NCBI GenBank assembly: GCA_021018815.1
Contig: JAITYX010000042.1
Coordinates: 3,669,501-3,733,500 of the forward strand
Source: Talinum fruticosum
Taxonomy: Eukaryota > Streptophyta > Magnoliopsida > Caryophyllales > Talinaceae
DNA: 64,000 nucleotides
Direction of reading: 5' to 3'
Shown here: positions 1-12,329 of the stretch, in pieces
Layout: each line of letters opens with the position of its first letter
How positions within the stretch are numbered: position 1 is the stretch's first letter
Translations under genes and position numbers: made by a program
Notes under the pieces: generated by a model
Told to the model about the DNA's origin: nothing
What the model saw: the letters and a program-made list of their open reading frames with translations, nothing else
The model's database searches: none

Positions 1-533
1 AGACTGAGTCGTCTACATTTCAACCAAAATTACCAAATCAAATCAAAACAATTGAGACGATTTCAGCAAGGTTAGATGCACATAGCTTTAGCCAGTGACC
101 TACCTTTCCACTACTAATGGAGTTCTCCAAGTGGAGGATGGTTTAGACAGTAATTTTTCCCTTAGTTCACCATCATCCTATTTTTAACCTTTTCTGGATG
201 AGTATTCCACTATAATCCAACATTTTCTTTGGTTTTGGGTGCTGTTTTTTTTTTTTTTGGGGGGGAGAGGGAGATTCAATTCTGACTCATTCAGCTGCTT
301 GAAAAGTGGAACCACGTCAATCCAGTTTTTCTTTTGTCATATTCTAGCTTTCTATTCCCTCCAACTCTCCCCTAGAATAAAAATAAGAAAATACAATGAA
401 AATAAAATCACTATCAGAATCTAAAACTATTATGTTTATGCCATCAATCTTACTCTCTGTATTTCGTGTTCTTATGATGTTTACTTCTCTGTCAGCAACT
501 TCTAGCTAAAAATTTGGCGTGTGCATTTTTCAG

Positions 534-1728
534 GCGGTGAGGGTAGACAATAAGCAGAGGCTTGGCCTTCTGGAAGAAAATGGAGAGTTATTGATACGTG
601 CCAACCAAGGGCATTCTGTGGAGGTGAGATACAAATTCAATGTGCACCATCATTGTGCATTGGTGTATTCTATCGTATTTTAGTTTCTTATATGGATAAG
701 CGCTTTCTTGGGCATTCAGATTGTAGAAACTGAGAGCTTATTGAAGCCAATCCTTTCAGCTGAAGAGATCCCTGGTAAGGACAGGGATAAAGTATTTGGA
801 GCTCCATTTCGTAGCTTGAACCTTGCTTCCTGAGAATCTAATTTAATTATGGCTTCTGTGCAGTATGTGTTCATGGCACGTATAAGATGCATCTTGAATC
901 TATTCTTACACATGGTCTGAAGCGAATGAATAGATTGCACATTCACTTCACATCTGGTTTGCCATCAGATGGAGAAGTCATTAGTGGTATGATTGATGAA
1001 CTTTTGATTTTGGATTAGTAGATTTTTACTTCTTGTGGTGTGTCCTTGTGATCCTATCAGTATATGGCAGTAGCTGCTTTGTATTGTTCTCATAACGTTC
1101 TGAAAATACAATAGATTTGGATCCTCCCTATTCAAACCTGGATCAAACCAAATTAATCCCAAGTTATCCATCCCCCAGGGTCCTACATATTGCAGCTTGG
1201 GGTGAGGGGATCAGATGAACTCAGCCTTTATCTATCATAGAATTAAAGAGAGATCATTTCCATTAGACCGTTTGAGGATGATTTGCCACTATTAAATAAT
1301 TCAATAGCTTAATTCTACTCTCAGAAGTTGACATTCTTTTTTCTTTTTATTAGTTTTCTATTCGTTTTTCTACACTCATGAATCTTCATACGAGTATGGG
1401 TTGTTATTCCAGGTATGAGGCGCAATGTGAACTTGCTTATCTTCCTGGACATCAAGAAAGCTTTGGATGGTAAGACAATAAGACATGACCGCTCACAGGA
1501 GATTATTTTTGCAAGAACTAGTTTACATCATCCTATGTCTCCCTTGTCCCAGAACTCCTATCTGATAAAATTCTTTTCCAATTTACTTTGATGGCAGAGG
1601 GATTGAAGCTTTACATGTCAGAAAACAAGGTAATATTGACAGAGGGTTTTGATGGTGTTGTGCCTGCTAAATATTTCGAGAGAATCGAAACGTGGCCTGA
1701 TAGAAAGCCAGTGCCTTTCCAGATTTAA
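534..1728 (+). CDS. TPT1: tRNA 2'-phosphotransferase (TPT1/KptA family), 3' part
   Basis: Last step of tRNA splicing: the family removes the 2'-phosphate left at the ligated junction, transferring it to NAD+. Five exons are seen: 534-623, 720-774, 864-986, 1413-1469 and 1598-1728 (stop TAA 1726-1728), all with GT-AG borders and continuous phase. Conserved blocks are RANQGHS in the first visible exon, HGTYKMHLESILTHGLKR and a HIHF strand in the third, NVNLLIFLDIKKAL in the fourth, and EGFDGVVPAKYFERI followed by a short C-terminus ending PVPFQI. The N-terminal exons holding the LRH motif lie outside the window, so the gene is partial here. The Arabidopsis relative is, as I recall, At2g45330 (EMB1067), which fits the rest of the block. 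No break is visible. Confidence 0.9.
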
Positions 1729-3039
1729 TTTCTCACAACTCAGCCATTATGGTCCCCTAAAACAGGAAGGATATGTCAAAGAAACATGTGAATTTGTGGT
1801 GGAATCATGTTTGTTGGATTAGAGGATTGTAAATGAAGCTCTTGATCAATGATCAGAAGTTGGTTCTGGTTCATGTTTCCTTTTTATTGCTCATAGGTTC
1901 TGTCTTTTGGACAAGTTGTTTGTAGAAAATGCCCCCTTCTCTCCCCATTTCCTCCCTGTTTTTGACATACTAGGAGCAAGAAAGTGTCCAAAATCACTCT
2001 CTCCAAATGGGAAGGTCTTTTAGTAGGAATGGAGGTGCAAAAGTCGATGTAAATGGAGTATCAATGGGTTCCAACGTGATCCCAAAAGGTGCTACTATAT
2101 CAACCATATATGATACTTGAAGTAGGATATTGCGTGAGATTATTGCCTAAGTTGGCACACCTTGTGGTCGAAATATCAATCATCACAGCAATGAACTTCA
2201 TATAAATGGTAAAGATTATGAGAGTTTCATGTTGGAGAATTAGGACACACGACATCCGCTAGTGTCATCTAAGAAGTTATGTAAATGAAGAATTTATCTA
2301 AGAAATGACCGTCAAAGTATAAATTATATAATGGATCTTGTTCTATAAACCTAAGTTATCATTATTTATTGTAATCTTTAAAAACTCATCTCTTATTTTT
2401 ATGATTTTTCTTTCCATTGTGTTATGTCACCAAACTCATACATCCGAATCCATGATATAAATGTAAGGAAAAAAATAAAGAATTTAAAATTTAATAATTT
2501 TATTTTAATAATATCAAATAAAAAGTAACCTATTTTTTAATTTAATAGTATAATATACCAATCTGTAAAAAATTTATTCCTTGAAAGATTGTGTTGTATT
2601 GCGGCTCTTCCTCAAATACTTCTATTTAACCAAACAGGCCTTAATGTTTCATAATTATTTTTAGTTAAGGCGGTCTTATTTTTTAAAAAAAAGAAAAACT
2701 TTAATAGAGAATTTCAAAGCTAGGTTTCAAGTCCTGCCTCTACTCGCCTCTGAGCCAAGGCTTGCTTTGTCTTCCGAACGAAGCGACTCAAGTTCTGAAT
2801 TTACCACTCGCCATTAATTTGCTCCAAGTAAGGACCTCTCTCTCTCTTTTTCTACCCCTCTGTTGCTTTATGATGGCTCCAGAAAGAAATGGGTTTAAGT
2901 TTCTTTTTCCTGATTCGAATTCTATCAACTTTGTACATTGTTCTTCCAATTATTATTAATAGTTTGGATTTGTACGCATACGTGCAACGAACTAAAAGGA
3001 TTTACATTTTAAAATAATACTAATAGTATATGATTTGGA
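1729..3039. other. Intergenic, 3' flank of TPT1
   Basis: The first few hundred bases are probably TPT1 3' UTR. A less AT-rich patch near 2720-2870 contains a pyrimidine run (CTCTCTCTCTTTTTC) and could be an untranslated exon of an unknown transcript, but I recognise no protein in it. Confidence 0.3.
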
Positions 3040-3140
3040 TAATAAAAATACATGATATTATATATTATAATACATAATATATTACGTATTATATATTATA
3101 TTTAATATATAATATATTACGTATTATATATTATATATTA
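3040..3140. repeat. AT-only direct repeat of near-palindromic units
   Basis: A run of almost pure A/T in which the near-palindrome around ATATTACGTATTATAT occurs twice, starting at about 3076 and 3111 (period 35). It could form hairpins and may mark the edge of the neighbouring Helitron relic or an AT-rich MITE. Confidence 0.5.
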
Positions 3141-3389
3141 GGTGTTTTTTTCTAAGATCATGGGTTCGAATATCCATTTAGTCTCAATTAAATGCTCCCT
3201 TAATTGACAACATGTTAGCCTAGTTTCATTGCGTAAGCCACTCATTGTGTCAATACTGTATAAGAGCATGATTAGACAACCAACTTTTAATAAATGAGCA
3301 TGTGGTGACAGTCCTCTAAAGAATAATGCGTTCAAGAATTTGTCTTGATATACATATTTCACATAACTGGGGACATAGTTAACGAGTAC

Positions 3390-4870
3390 TAAATTTTTTC
3401 AATTTCGGCAAAGTTGTCAATGTTTTTCTCATTCAAAATGCGAACTTTTTCATTGGTATAGATGACTACAACTTTGTCAATCATATACGTTATATCACCT
3501 ACATGGTTACTCAAATTAGGAAAGATCGCATCAATTAAATCATAAACAGGATTACCATGATTAGGTAATATGTGTATTGATGGTGACAACTTGATCATAT
3601 CTTCATTGACGGTACATTCACGTCCATCTCCCACTCGAGCAAGAAAGTTGAAAAATTCTCATCAAGTAGAGACCTCATGTTTTTGTGTCAAACGAAGTAC
3701 TCAAAAATTTGTCTACGAGTGTTCACTTGATGAAACATACATTAATTGTTTCAACTTTAGTACCATTTGGTATAACTTGTAAGACTTGTCTAAAATTTCC
3801 ATTAAATACCATCACTTTGCAAAACTTACTCCTGTAATATCTCTAAAACTACAATCAATAGTCTCAATAAATGTTGATGAGTCACAATGGTTTCATCTTA
3901 TATAATAACTACAACTCTGTTTTATCAAATGTACTTCTACATATTGTTTAGTAAGACAATACATTGACAATGCACCATAATGTCTTATGTGCTATTTTAG
4001 CTTTATATAAAAGTGTTGCGAGCAATTCAAAAGTTTATCTGCAGCGAGTCCGAATTGACCTTCAAGTTTCATATTAGTAAGAATGACACGATATAAGAAT
4101 ATTTTTCCTGTTCCACCGGAGCATCCGCAAAAAACATGACACCGTTGTTTATGCTAATAGCCTCCATAATTGTGTTAAATGCATATCGTTGGTTATCATT
4201 GAGATTTTGGGCACAATAAATATCTTTAGGTGGCACTGGCATAGACAATTCAGCATATAAAGCCCTAGACAATTGAAACCCTTCATCAACTTGGACTTAG
4301 TTGTCGGAGGTTAAAATTTCTAATTTTATGACCTAACTACTTTAGTATTCGATATATGTCAAGTAGAACATAATTTAGTGCAAAATCATGATCTGCTGAG
4401 GAAGTTGAAGGATAATGCTCAGCCATGAATGGAAAGAATTCATCTCAATAGTTACATACTCCAGTTGGTTGACGAGTATATCGAAACGAGTGACAAATAA
4501 CCATCAAAATGACGATGATATTCTTATTATGGATGCATTCATTAAACATCATCGAATATTGGCATCATTATGTATGAGACTTAATTTTTCTACAGATTCT
4601 TTAAATGTAAGATAAGTAATACTAATAATAGTTCTGAAATGTGCAAATGATTACGGGCCTTTAACGTGATTTAGCAACAATCACATATAAAATCTTTCTC
4701 CATCAATGGGATTCGCATATATATATTTGGCCAACGACTCTTTGATTACTTTGTCTCGTTCTTTAAGTATGTGAAGTATCAATTCATCGATAGTGTTTAG
4801 GGAACTCTTCATAAAAATATTTTCTTGTATCTAAATCAATGATATTCATATTTAAGAATTCTATAAGCAT
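3390..4870 (-). mobile_element. Helitron relic: PIF1-like helicase fragments
   Basis: Several minus-strand pieces line up in order with the PIF1-type helicase of plant Helitrons. From high to low coordinates: a piece near 4640-4860 with NPIDGERFYM and LLNHVKGP; a piece near 4370-4440; 4069-4272, containing LNDNQRYAFNTIMEAI and a damaged Walker A region (FFADAPVEQEK where FxDGPGGTGKT is expected); and 3389-3634 with INEDM-like, LIDAIFPNLSNHVGD and NEKVRILNEKN motifs. Stops and frameshifts separate the pieces and the P-loop is destroyed, so it cannot be active. No RepHel domain or CTRR terminus was seen, so the true borders are unknown. Confidence 0.75.
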
Positions 4871-6227
4871 CATACGAGAATTTTGTAAGTTGATTTGCCT
4901 TACTAATTTTCCTATCTAAAAATTAAAAACTAAATTAAATTAGATTTCTTAGAGTATGATACATTATACTCCTCACTTTTCCGAACATTTATATGCTCTA
5001 TTTGTTATTACTCACCTCTTCTAATTTTATTTGCATAGGTTGTTAATTATATTAATAATTTATTGAACATAATAAAAATTGCTAATAATATGCTTAGCTT
5101 ATTTCAAATTAATGTTTGAATAATATAGATTATTTAAAAAATTAATTTTATGATTTTTTTTACTCAAGAGTTGGGTTATTGATATACTCAAATTTTGTCT
5201 ACTTGTAGTTAAAAACAAGTACATAACTAAATTGCAAACACGTAATTAAAATGAATTGAAGGACGATCATGGGGTCTTGCAAATAATCAAGATATACTCA
5301 ACCCTTTTAATTCAATGACTTATTATATAAGTAAACCCATAACTTTTAAATCTTAACAATGTTATTTATTTTTATTAAATAATATTAAAATTTATCAATG
5401 TAATATGATTGCAACATTAATATAGAATACTAGTATCGATAGACTGATTATACTGTAGATTATAGATTAGCTTATAAAATCACGAAATTAATGAATCTTA
5501 TGATATTATTTATTTTGATACCCATATTATGAAGTATTTAGTGAGGATTAAGTTTTATAATTTTGAAAGTATAACTCAGTTAGAAGCAATGGAGGAAGAC
5601 AAAAAAAAACCTAATCCTTTAGAATAATTTAGATTATATGAGAGAAAATTAATTATTAGTAAGCGGATCATATTTAATAAAATATAGAAAAATGGTAAAT
5701 GCACAAAGTAAACAATAAAAATTAATTCCTTTATTTATTTTAATTTAATTTAATTTAAATCACCATTAGTTACTAGTATTTGGTATCATATCAATGGCTT
5801 TCGAGAGGGATCCTTGAAAAAAATTTAGATTTGATTATCTTTTTTGTGAATTGGGTTCATCCTCCATACTTAAATATAAACACACGCTTGAGAAAATAAA
5901 AATTTCAATCAAAAAATTAAAAAAATTAATTAATAATTTCTCTTTCACTAGAGACTCTCTCTCTTTTCATCGTAGAATTCAAACTTCTCATTATGTTTTT
6001 GATTACTTAAAATGATGATAAAGATATTTATAAAACACAACTTACAAATTATATATAAAATAAAAACTATTAATTAAATAAATTATTTAAAAATTTATAG
6101 TGAGTATTTGAATAACATATAAAATAAAATTTATACAGTATAAAATAAAAAATATTAATTACTAAAAATATTTAAAAAATTCATAGAATTGTAATCCTAT
6201 AATTACGAAGATTTTTATAAAAAAACG
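4871..6227. other. AT-rich intergenic DNA
   Basis: Very AT-rich sequence with no recognisable gene, RNA or element. It lies between the Helitron relic and the CT-rich leader. Confidence 0.4.
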
Positions 6228-6601
6228 GTGTACTTAACTCCCTCTCCTTGGTCTGTCGTTAGCCGCACTGCCGGCCTACCTCATTCACACCTCCCTAGTT
6301 TACCCCCTCTCTCGGTCTCTGCTCCAGGTTCGCTCTGCCTTTTCGGCTCCCTCTCTGCCGTCCTGGACTCTCTCTCTCCGGCTCCCTCTTGCTCTCCGGC
6401 TACCTCTCGCTCTCCGACTCTCTCTGGCCCTCCGGCTACCTGAGGCTTTCCGACTCTCGCTCTGCCATCGCCAGCCTATTTCTGTCCGGCTCTCACTCTC
6501 CATCTTCCGCTCCGGCTCGTTCTTGCTCTTGATATCCGGCCCGGTTTTGCTATCCGGCTCCCTCTCGCTCTCCGGCTCCCGCTCTCTCCATCGTTTTTAG
6601 G
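6228..6601 (+). promoter_or_regulatory. CT/CCG-rich leader, probable 5'-UTR exon of TSR3
   Basis: An abrupt GC-rich island in AT-rich DNA. It is built from imperfect copies of a word like CTCTCGCTCTCCGGCTCC and is open on both strands, which is typical of low-complexity sequence rather than of a protein. It ends in TTTTTAG followed by GTATGTTC, a good 5' splice site, and a 3' splice site (TTGCAG) occurs at about 8658 just before the TSR3 ATG. The reading as a transcribed untranslated first exon is inference; an independent simple repeat is the alternative. Confidence 0.4.
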
Positions 6602-8658
6602 TATGTTCATGTCTTCTCTCCTTTTATCCGAATTCTAGATTTTACTTTTGTAAATTGTCAGTTTGGATGAAGTTAGATCTGTGGTTTGTTGTGAATGATT
6701 GATTGCTTGAATTTCTAGAGCTCCTTTACAGATTTTAAACAAAAAAAAAATAACAATTAACAAATAAATAACTTACGTGAATTGGTAACCAAATCCAAAA
6801 AAGAAATTGGTGAGCGGCTTGATTATTTGTATAAGATTGGTGACCAAATAAGAAGTTTCACAGCTGTTGTGAAAAAATATTTGCAGAAAATTCCCGCTGA
6901 TTTGTTAAGAAGGAGATAGTTTAGAGAGAAGAGGGAAACTAACGTGAGGGGAAGAGAGGAAACTGACGTGAAATAACTGTATGAGACAATTTTATCCTTT
7001 AATTTAAGCTAAAAAAGGTAAATATGGTTAATTAAATTTATACAACAATTCAATCCTCTTCCCTTTATATATAACATAGATTATTATTTTTATATTCAGC
7101 TACTGGTGATTATCCTCAGCTGCTATTATTGCTGGGCTTCTTTGGTTCATGATTATTCTTTCCATTAGGCAATTTTGCAAGTCTTGGTGATGGGTTTTAA
7201 GTAATGATTTTTGGATGAAAAGTTGCTCCTTTTTTCATTTATTTTCATTTTTAGCTGTGATAATGATAACGAGGCAAAATTATACTCCCACTTTGAATTA
7301 TTGAGGAGGCTAGTACAATTGTGATAATTAAGCCTGCCTGACTTGATTATGTGAGTGTCAAATGAATTGTTGGAATGAAGGAGTAAAATTTTGTTGGGAC
7401 TATTTTTGTTCATAATATCTTTTCATGGATTCGTGTCCGGCGCTTTAAAGAGTGATAAGGATTCCTGGTTGAGTTTTAGCTCCTCCTGTAGAAAGATTTG
7501 GTGCCCTTGTGCAGGGTTTGGACAATTCTTATCGTCTTCAATCTAGGTTCCGTCAAGGAGTTATGAGGCTAGAGTAATGGGAGTATATATTAGTGTAGAG
7601 AAGTAGGGTAATTTCAAGGTGCAACACCACCAAGCCTGTTCTTTTCATCCGGAAGAATCATGTTGGGTGGGACCAAAGGGGATAGAATGAGTTCTATAAT
7701 TGTGTTGGAAGAAGTTGGAAGAAACTGAAGGAAAGAGATCCCACCCGTAAAAACAGGCCCTTAGTGTGGATCACACCAAGTAGGATATAGGGATATCCCA
7801 ATGTTGCCATGTAGGTACTAGGTAGTTTTTATTATCCTTGCAGATAGAAAGGCTGTTTGCAAGATACACTCCCAAGGGTAACTGAGATTAACACATTAAT
7901 TCTACCCATGCTGTGATGTTTACTTAGTACAGAGTAAAAAAGGCTTTTTCGTACTACATGATGTATAAATTTTTGCAATTCATTTTCGCAAATGGGGAAA
8001 GGTGGTAATTTATCACATTTTTATTCATAACTTGCTCTCACCAATTTGAGGGGCAAATTATACTTTTTACTTCCAAAAAATGTCAACTAAAGGTTAGTGG
8101 AGTGAACGCTTGTCAATCTTCCTAGTTCTCTTCCAAGATGGGCAAACAAAACATTATCTTCGATTAACTCTTACTCTTATCAACCCTTGTAAATTGTTGC
8201 CCACAAACCCCCAAATATGGGAAAGGGGACTGGAGTCTCCTCTTGTCAACCCTTTCTCGTTGCACCCTCCCAGAACAGCTTGTAAATTGTGAGAGTTTGA
8301 TATATAAAGAAAAACAGTGGGTCATGAATCATTAAGTTGTGATGTATTGATTATATTATTTTTCCTGACAAGAGCATTTGTGAGAAATTTCAGTTACATG
8401 CTCTGTCATTTGTCTTTGCATCTTTGCATTGCAGGATTTGGCCCTAACTGAATTCATAATGCCATGGACTTGTGTGAACCACCTCATCATACCCGCTAAA
8501 TGTAGGATAATGCGATGCACTCATATTAGTTTCCATTTAAAAAAAAAGCTTGTTTTGAGCTGTGTAAATGCCAGTTCATGACTATTCTTTCCTTCTGCTG
8601 TACACGTATACTAATTCTTGCATGATTAATAAGCTCGAAAATTCAACTTTGTTGCAGG
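6602..8658 (+). other. Probable long intron in the TSR3 5' UTR
   Basis: No coding sequence is recognised. The interval runs from the GTATGT donor after the CT-rich leader to the TTGCAG acceptor before TSR3. Its T-rich composition fits a plant intron. Borders are inferred from splice consensus only. Confidence 0.35.
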
Positions 8659-8719
8659 GTGTAGGAGTGCTTTAAAAGTGTGTTTGATTTTCTTATCTTG
8701 CTGCCAAGTGCCGATTAAC

Positions 8720-9540
8720 ATGGGGCACAACAAGCCTCGGCGGCAAAGAAACCACCGTTCCCACAGAGCCCAATCTAGTTCCAGCCATAGCCTCTCTGCG
8801 GAAGACATTTCTCTTCCTTCTGAATCTTTAACAGATGAAGAGAGCATGCAAGCGAGTCCAAAAGTTCAGCTTGCCATGTGGGATTTTGGACAATGTGATG
8901 CAAAAAGGTGTACTGGGAGGAAACTAGCCAGGTTTAATTTGCTAAAAGAGTTGCGTGTGACTGCTGGGTTTGGGGGAATTGTTCTAAGCCCTGTTGGGAC
9001 TCACTGTGTCTCGAGAGAGGACTACCCACTTATCAAGCAAAGGGGTTGGCTGTTGTGGACTGCTCATGGGCCCGGTTGAGTGACGTGCCCTTTGTCAAAC
9101 TGCGTTGTGGTGCTCCTCGGTTATTGCCATGGCTGGTGGCAGCAAATCCAGTGAACTATGGCAGGCCTTGTGAGCTATCTTGTGTGGAAGCTTTATCTGC
9201 TGCTTTACTGATCTGCGGCGAAGAAGAAACTGCAAATCTATTGCTTGGAAAGTTCAAGTGGGGACATGCCTTCTTGTCACTGAACAAGGAGCTTCTTAAG
9301 GCTTATTCTCAATGCAAAGATAGTGCTGAAATAATTTCAGTTCAGAATTCCTGGTTATCCCAACAACAAAGCCGTCAGGCCTCTAAAGCCCCTCAAAGTG
9401 AAGAAGGAAAGGATGGTGCACTGAGTGATGAAGAGGCCGATTCCTGTGATTCAGATGACGGGCTTCCACCACTGGAAAGAAACCTCAATCGTCTGAACTT
9501 CGAGGAGAGTGAAGAAGAAAGTGAATCAGAGGATAGCTAA
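8720..9540 (+). CDS. TSR3: 18S rRNA aminocarboxypropyltransferase TSR3, with one frameshift
   Basis: TSR3 transfers the 3-amino-3-carboxypropyl group from S-adenosylmethionine to a pseudouridine of 18S rRNA, late in cytoplasmic 40S maturation. The ATG at 8720 starts [11 protein letters not shown], a basic Ser-rich leader. Family blocks follow: [27 protein letters not shown], then [35 protein letters not shown] and [10 protein letters not shown], with an acidic Ser/Glu tail ending at the stop 9538-9540. Total length fits about 273 residues. The first half is in the frame of 8720 and the second half in the frame of 9043; the switch falls in AAAGGGG at 9039-9045, where one base is missing compared with the family. 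Assembly error or a real mutation are both possible. There is no intron in the coding region. Confidence 0.88.
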
Positions 9541-11538
9541 GAGAAAATTAGATTTACTAACAATTTTGCCCGGGTTTTTAGAGGTTACCTGATAACCACA
9601 GATGAGACATGTCCAAAACCAGCATGAGACAACTGATGATGAAGCACGAATCTGGAAGATGGTATGTCTTCTGATCCTAATACACTGGCCTTTGGACAAC
9701 AGACCCCTGAGTTTGTCCAACTGAGGTGTTTTCAGTTTCATAGTGTAACTTTCATTTCTTTGGGGAAAAATAAGGTTAGCCTCCAAACAGCCAATGTCAC
9801 ATTTGGGTTTGCTTTCTCTCAAATTATAACATAGTTGTCTGGTCAATTTGGATTGCACATCATATGATTGCCTTTCGAGAATCTAGAGTGATCTTAGGCT
9901 AGCCTGTGACGACTTGGTGATGAAACTTGGCACCAAAATACCGTTATGATTATCATGAGCTATATGTTTGCACCATACTTACCAGTAGGAGATCCTCCAA
10001 TCCCAACATCCAAGCCGCTACTATCATGATCAACTGCAAGGGTTGATAAGTACCTCAATCGCTTCTACGCAAGGGCTTTTGTACTTGTAAGCACTGTCAA
10101 GGACAAATCAAGTGACGACATTTTAGGAACGATTTCTTGCAGCAAAACCCAATGTGAATTCCGCTTATTAGGCGTGACGTAGTAGCGAAATGAGTCGAGC
10201 TGACTTGTGAGGATTCACATATCAGCTCAGCAAAAAAATAGCGAAAAATTAAGAACCTAGAGTCCAAAAGAAAAGCTCATGTTTGATCTCATGGTATATG
10301 CGAATAATAACCCCCCTCCCCAACAAAAAAAAAAAGAAGACGGAGTTCTCTTTTGGGGGTTTCTGCTAGCAATCCCTAGTAGCATGGTACACTCTAGAGT
10401 CTTCCATTTTCACTAATAAAATGATCAATTTCTTTAATAAAAAAATAGAGCATATCCGATGTGAATTTTTCTCTTATGATTATTTTTAAGTGAAGCAAAA
10501 CCCCATGAAGAAAATTGAAGCCTACCAGACTGCCATTTTTTTTACCTCACCCAAAAAAAAAAAAAAATTGAGGACATTTTTAACCGAAAATCATTACGAT
10601 TTATTCGCTATTACCATGCTCGACTAGCCTACCATCTCCTTCAATATTATAATGTTGCTATGACCTAGTTTAAATATTTTACCCAATCCCTCTATACTTT
10701 TACAAATCTAAAGTATATAGGTAAAATATTTTATCCATTTTGTATTTATCCAATCTTAAAAACCAAATATGGTCCGTAGTAAAGGAGGAAACAGAATTGC
10801 ACATGAATTAGCTCATTTGCAACTTTATAGCTTTGGTAATAAAGTGTGAATTGTAGATGTCTTGAATGTTATTGTATCTCGGACATCAGCTGATATACTT
10901 GCATATGTTGATTTGAATTTAGTATAACCACCTCTTTCAATTAAAATAAAGGGATGAACGAAATATTCTATTCAAATTTTAGACAATGTCTAATTTATCC
11001 AACTAAAATAAATTCGGATCCGAAATGTTACCACCTCATATTTATTAATAATTGCACAATGTACATGGAAGTTTCAACCCATTTGCTCATTGCATGCCAA
11101 TTCAAACATTTATGCACCAACTTATAATCAACCATACATTTTCGAGAGTGGAATTTTTACATTGGTATATAGACTTAGAGAGCAAGCGAATCGAAAGTCA
11201 TCTATACAGTATTGTAACTTTGTTTTAATAATTTTTCTCTGTATTTGATCCAGTTTTTAACTCTTATTTCCGACAGAACTCAAACAGAAGCGTAATGCAC
11301 ATTTCTGTCGATCACTTGAAAATAGCACCTTCAATTGTGGCAATTATGATACTCAATATCACATGAGTTTAAAAATAGCAAAAGATTGACAAGGAAATAG
11401 GAAACTAAGTTCTTTTCACCAATACCACAACCATATAACCCCTCAACAAAACATCAAGAGTTGGAAGCTATGATCTACAAAACAAAACATGACTTGTGAT
11501 GATAAAGATCAAGTAAGGAAGACAACAAATCCAAGTCT
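9541..11538. other. Convergent intergenic region between TSR3 and RPS18
   Basis: Holds the TSR3 3' UTR on the plus strand and the RPS18 3' UTR on the minus strand. A C-tract/A-tract (10311-10335) and an A-run near 10553-10567 stand out. No further gene is recognised. Confidence 0.35.
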
Positions 11539-12232
<694 letters not shown>

Positions 12233-12253
12233 CTAACACAAATGAATAGAGGG

Positions 12254-12254
<1 letters not shown>

Positions 12255-12321
<67 letters not shown>
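12255..12321. repeat. (TA)n microsatellite
   Basis: About 33 uninterrupted TA units, lying between the RPS18 exon-2 side and the caulimovirid-like block. Insertions of such elements into TA runs are common, so it may mark the integration site. Confidence 0.95.
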
Positions 12322-12323
<2 letters not shown>

Positions 12324-12329
12324 CATCAA

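Noticed and set aside
6228..6503. Open frames on both strands with Ser/Pro and Arg/Glu repeats
   Set aside because: They only reflect the CT-rich minisatellite; no family signature, and frames are open on both strands.
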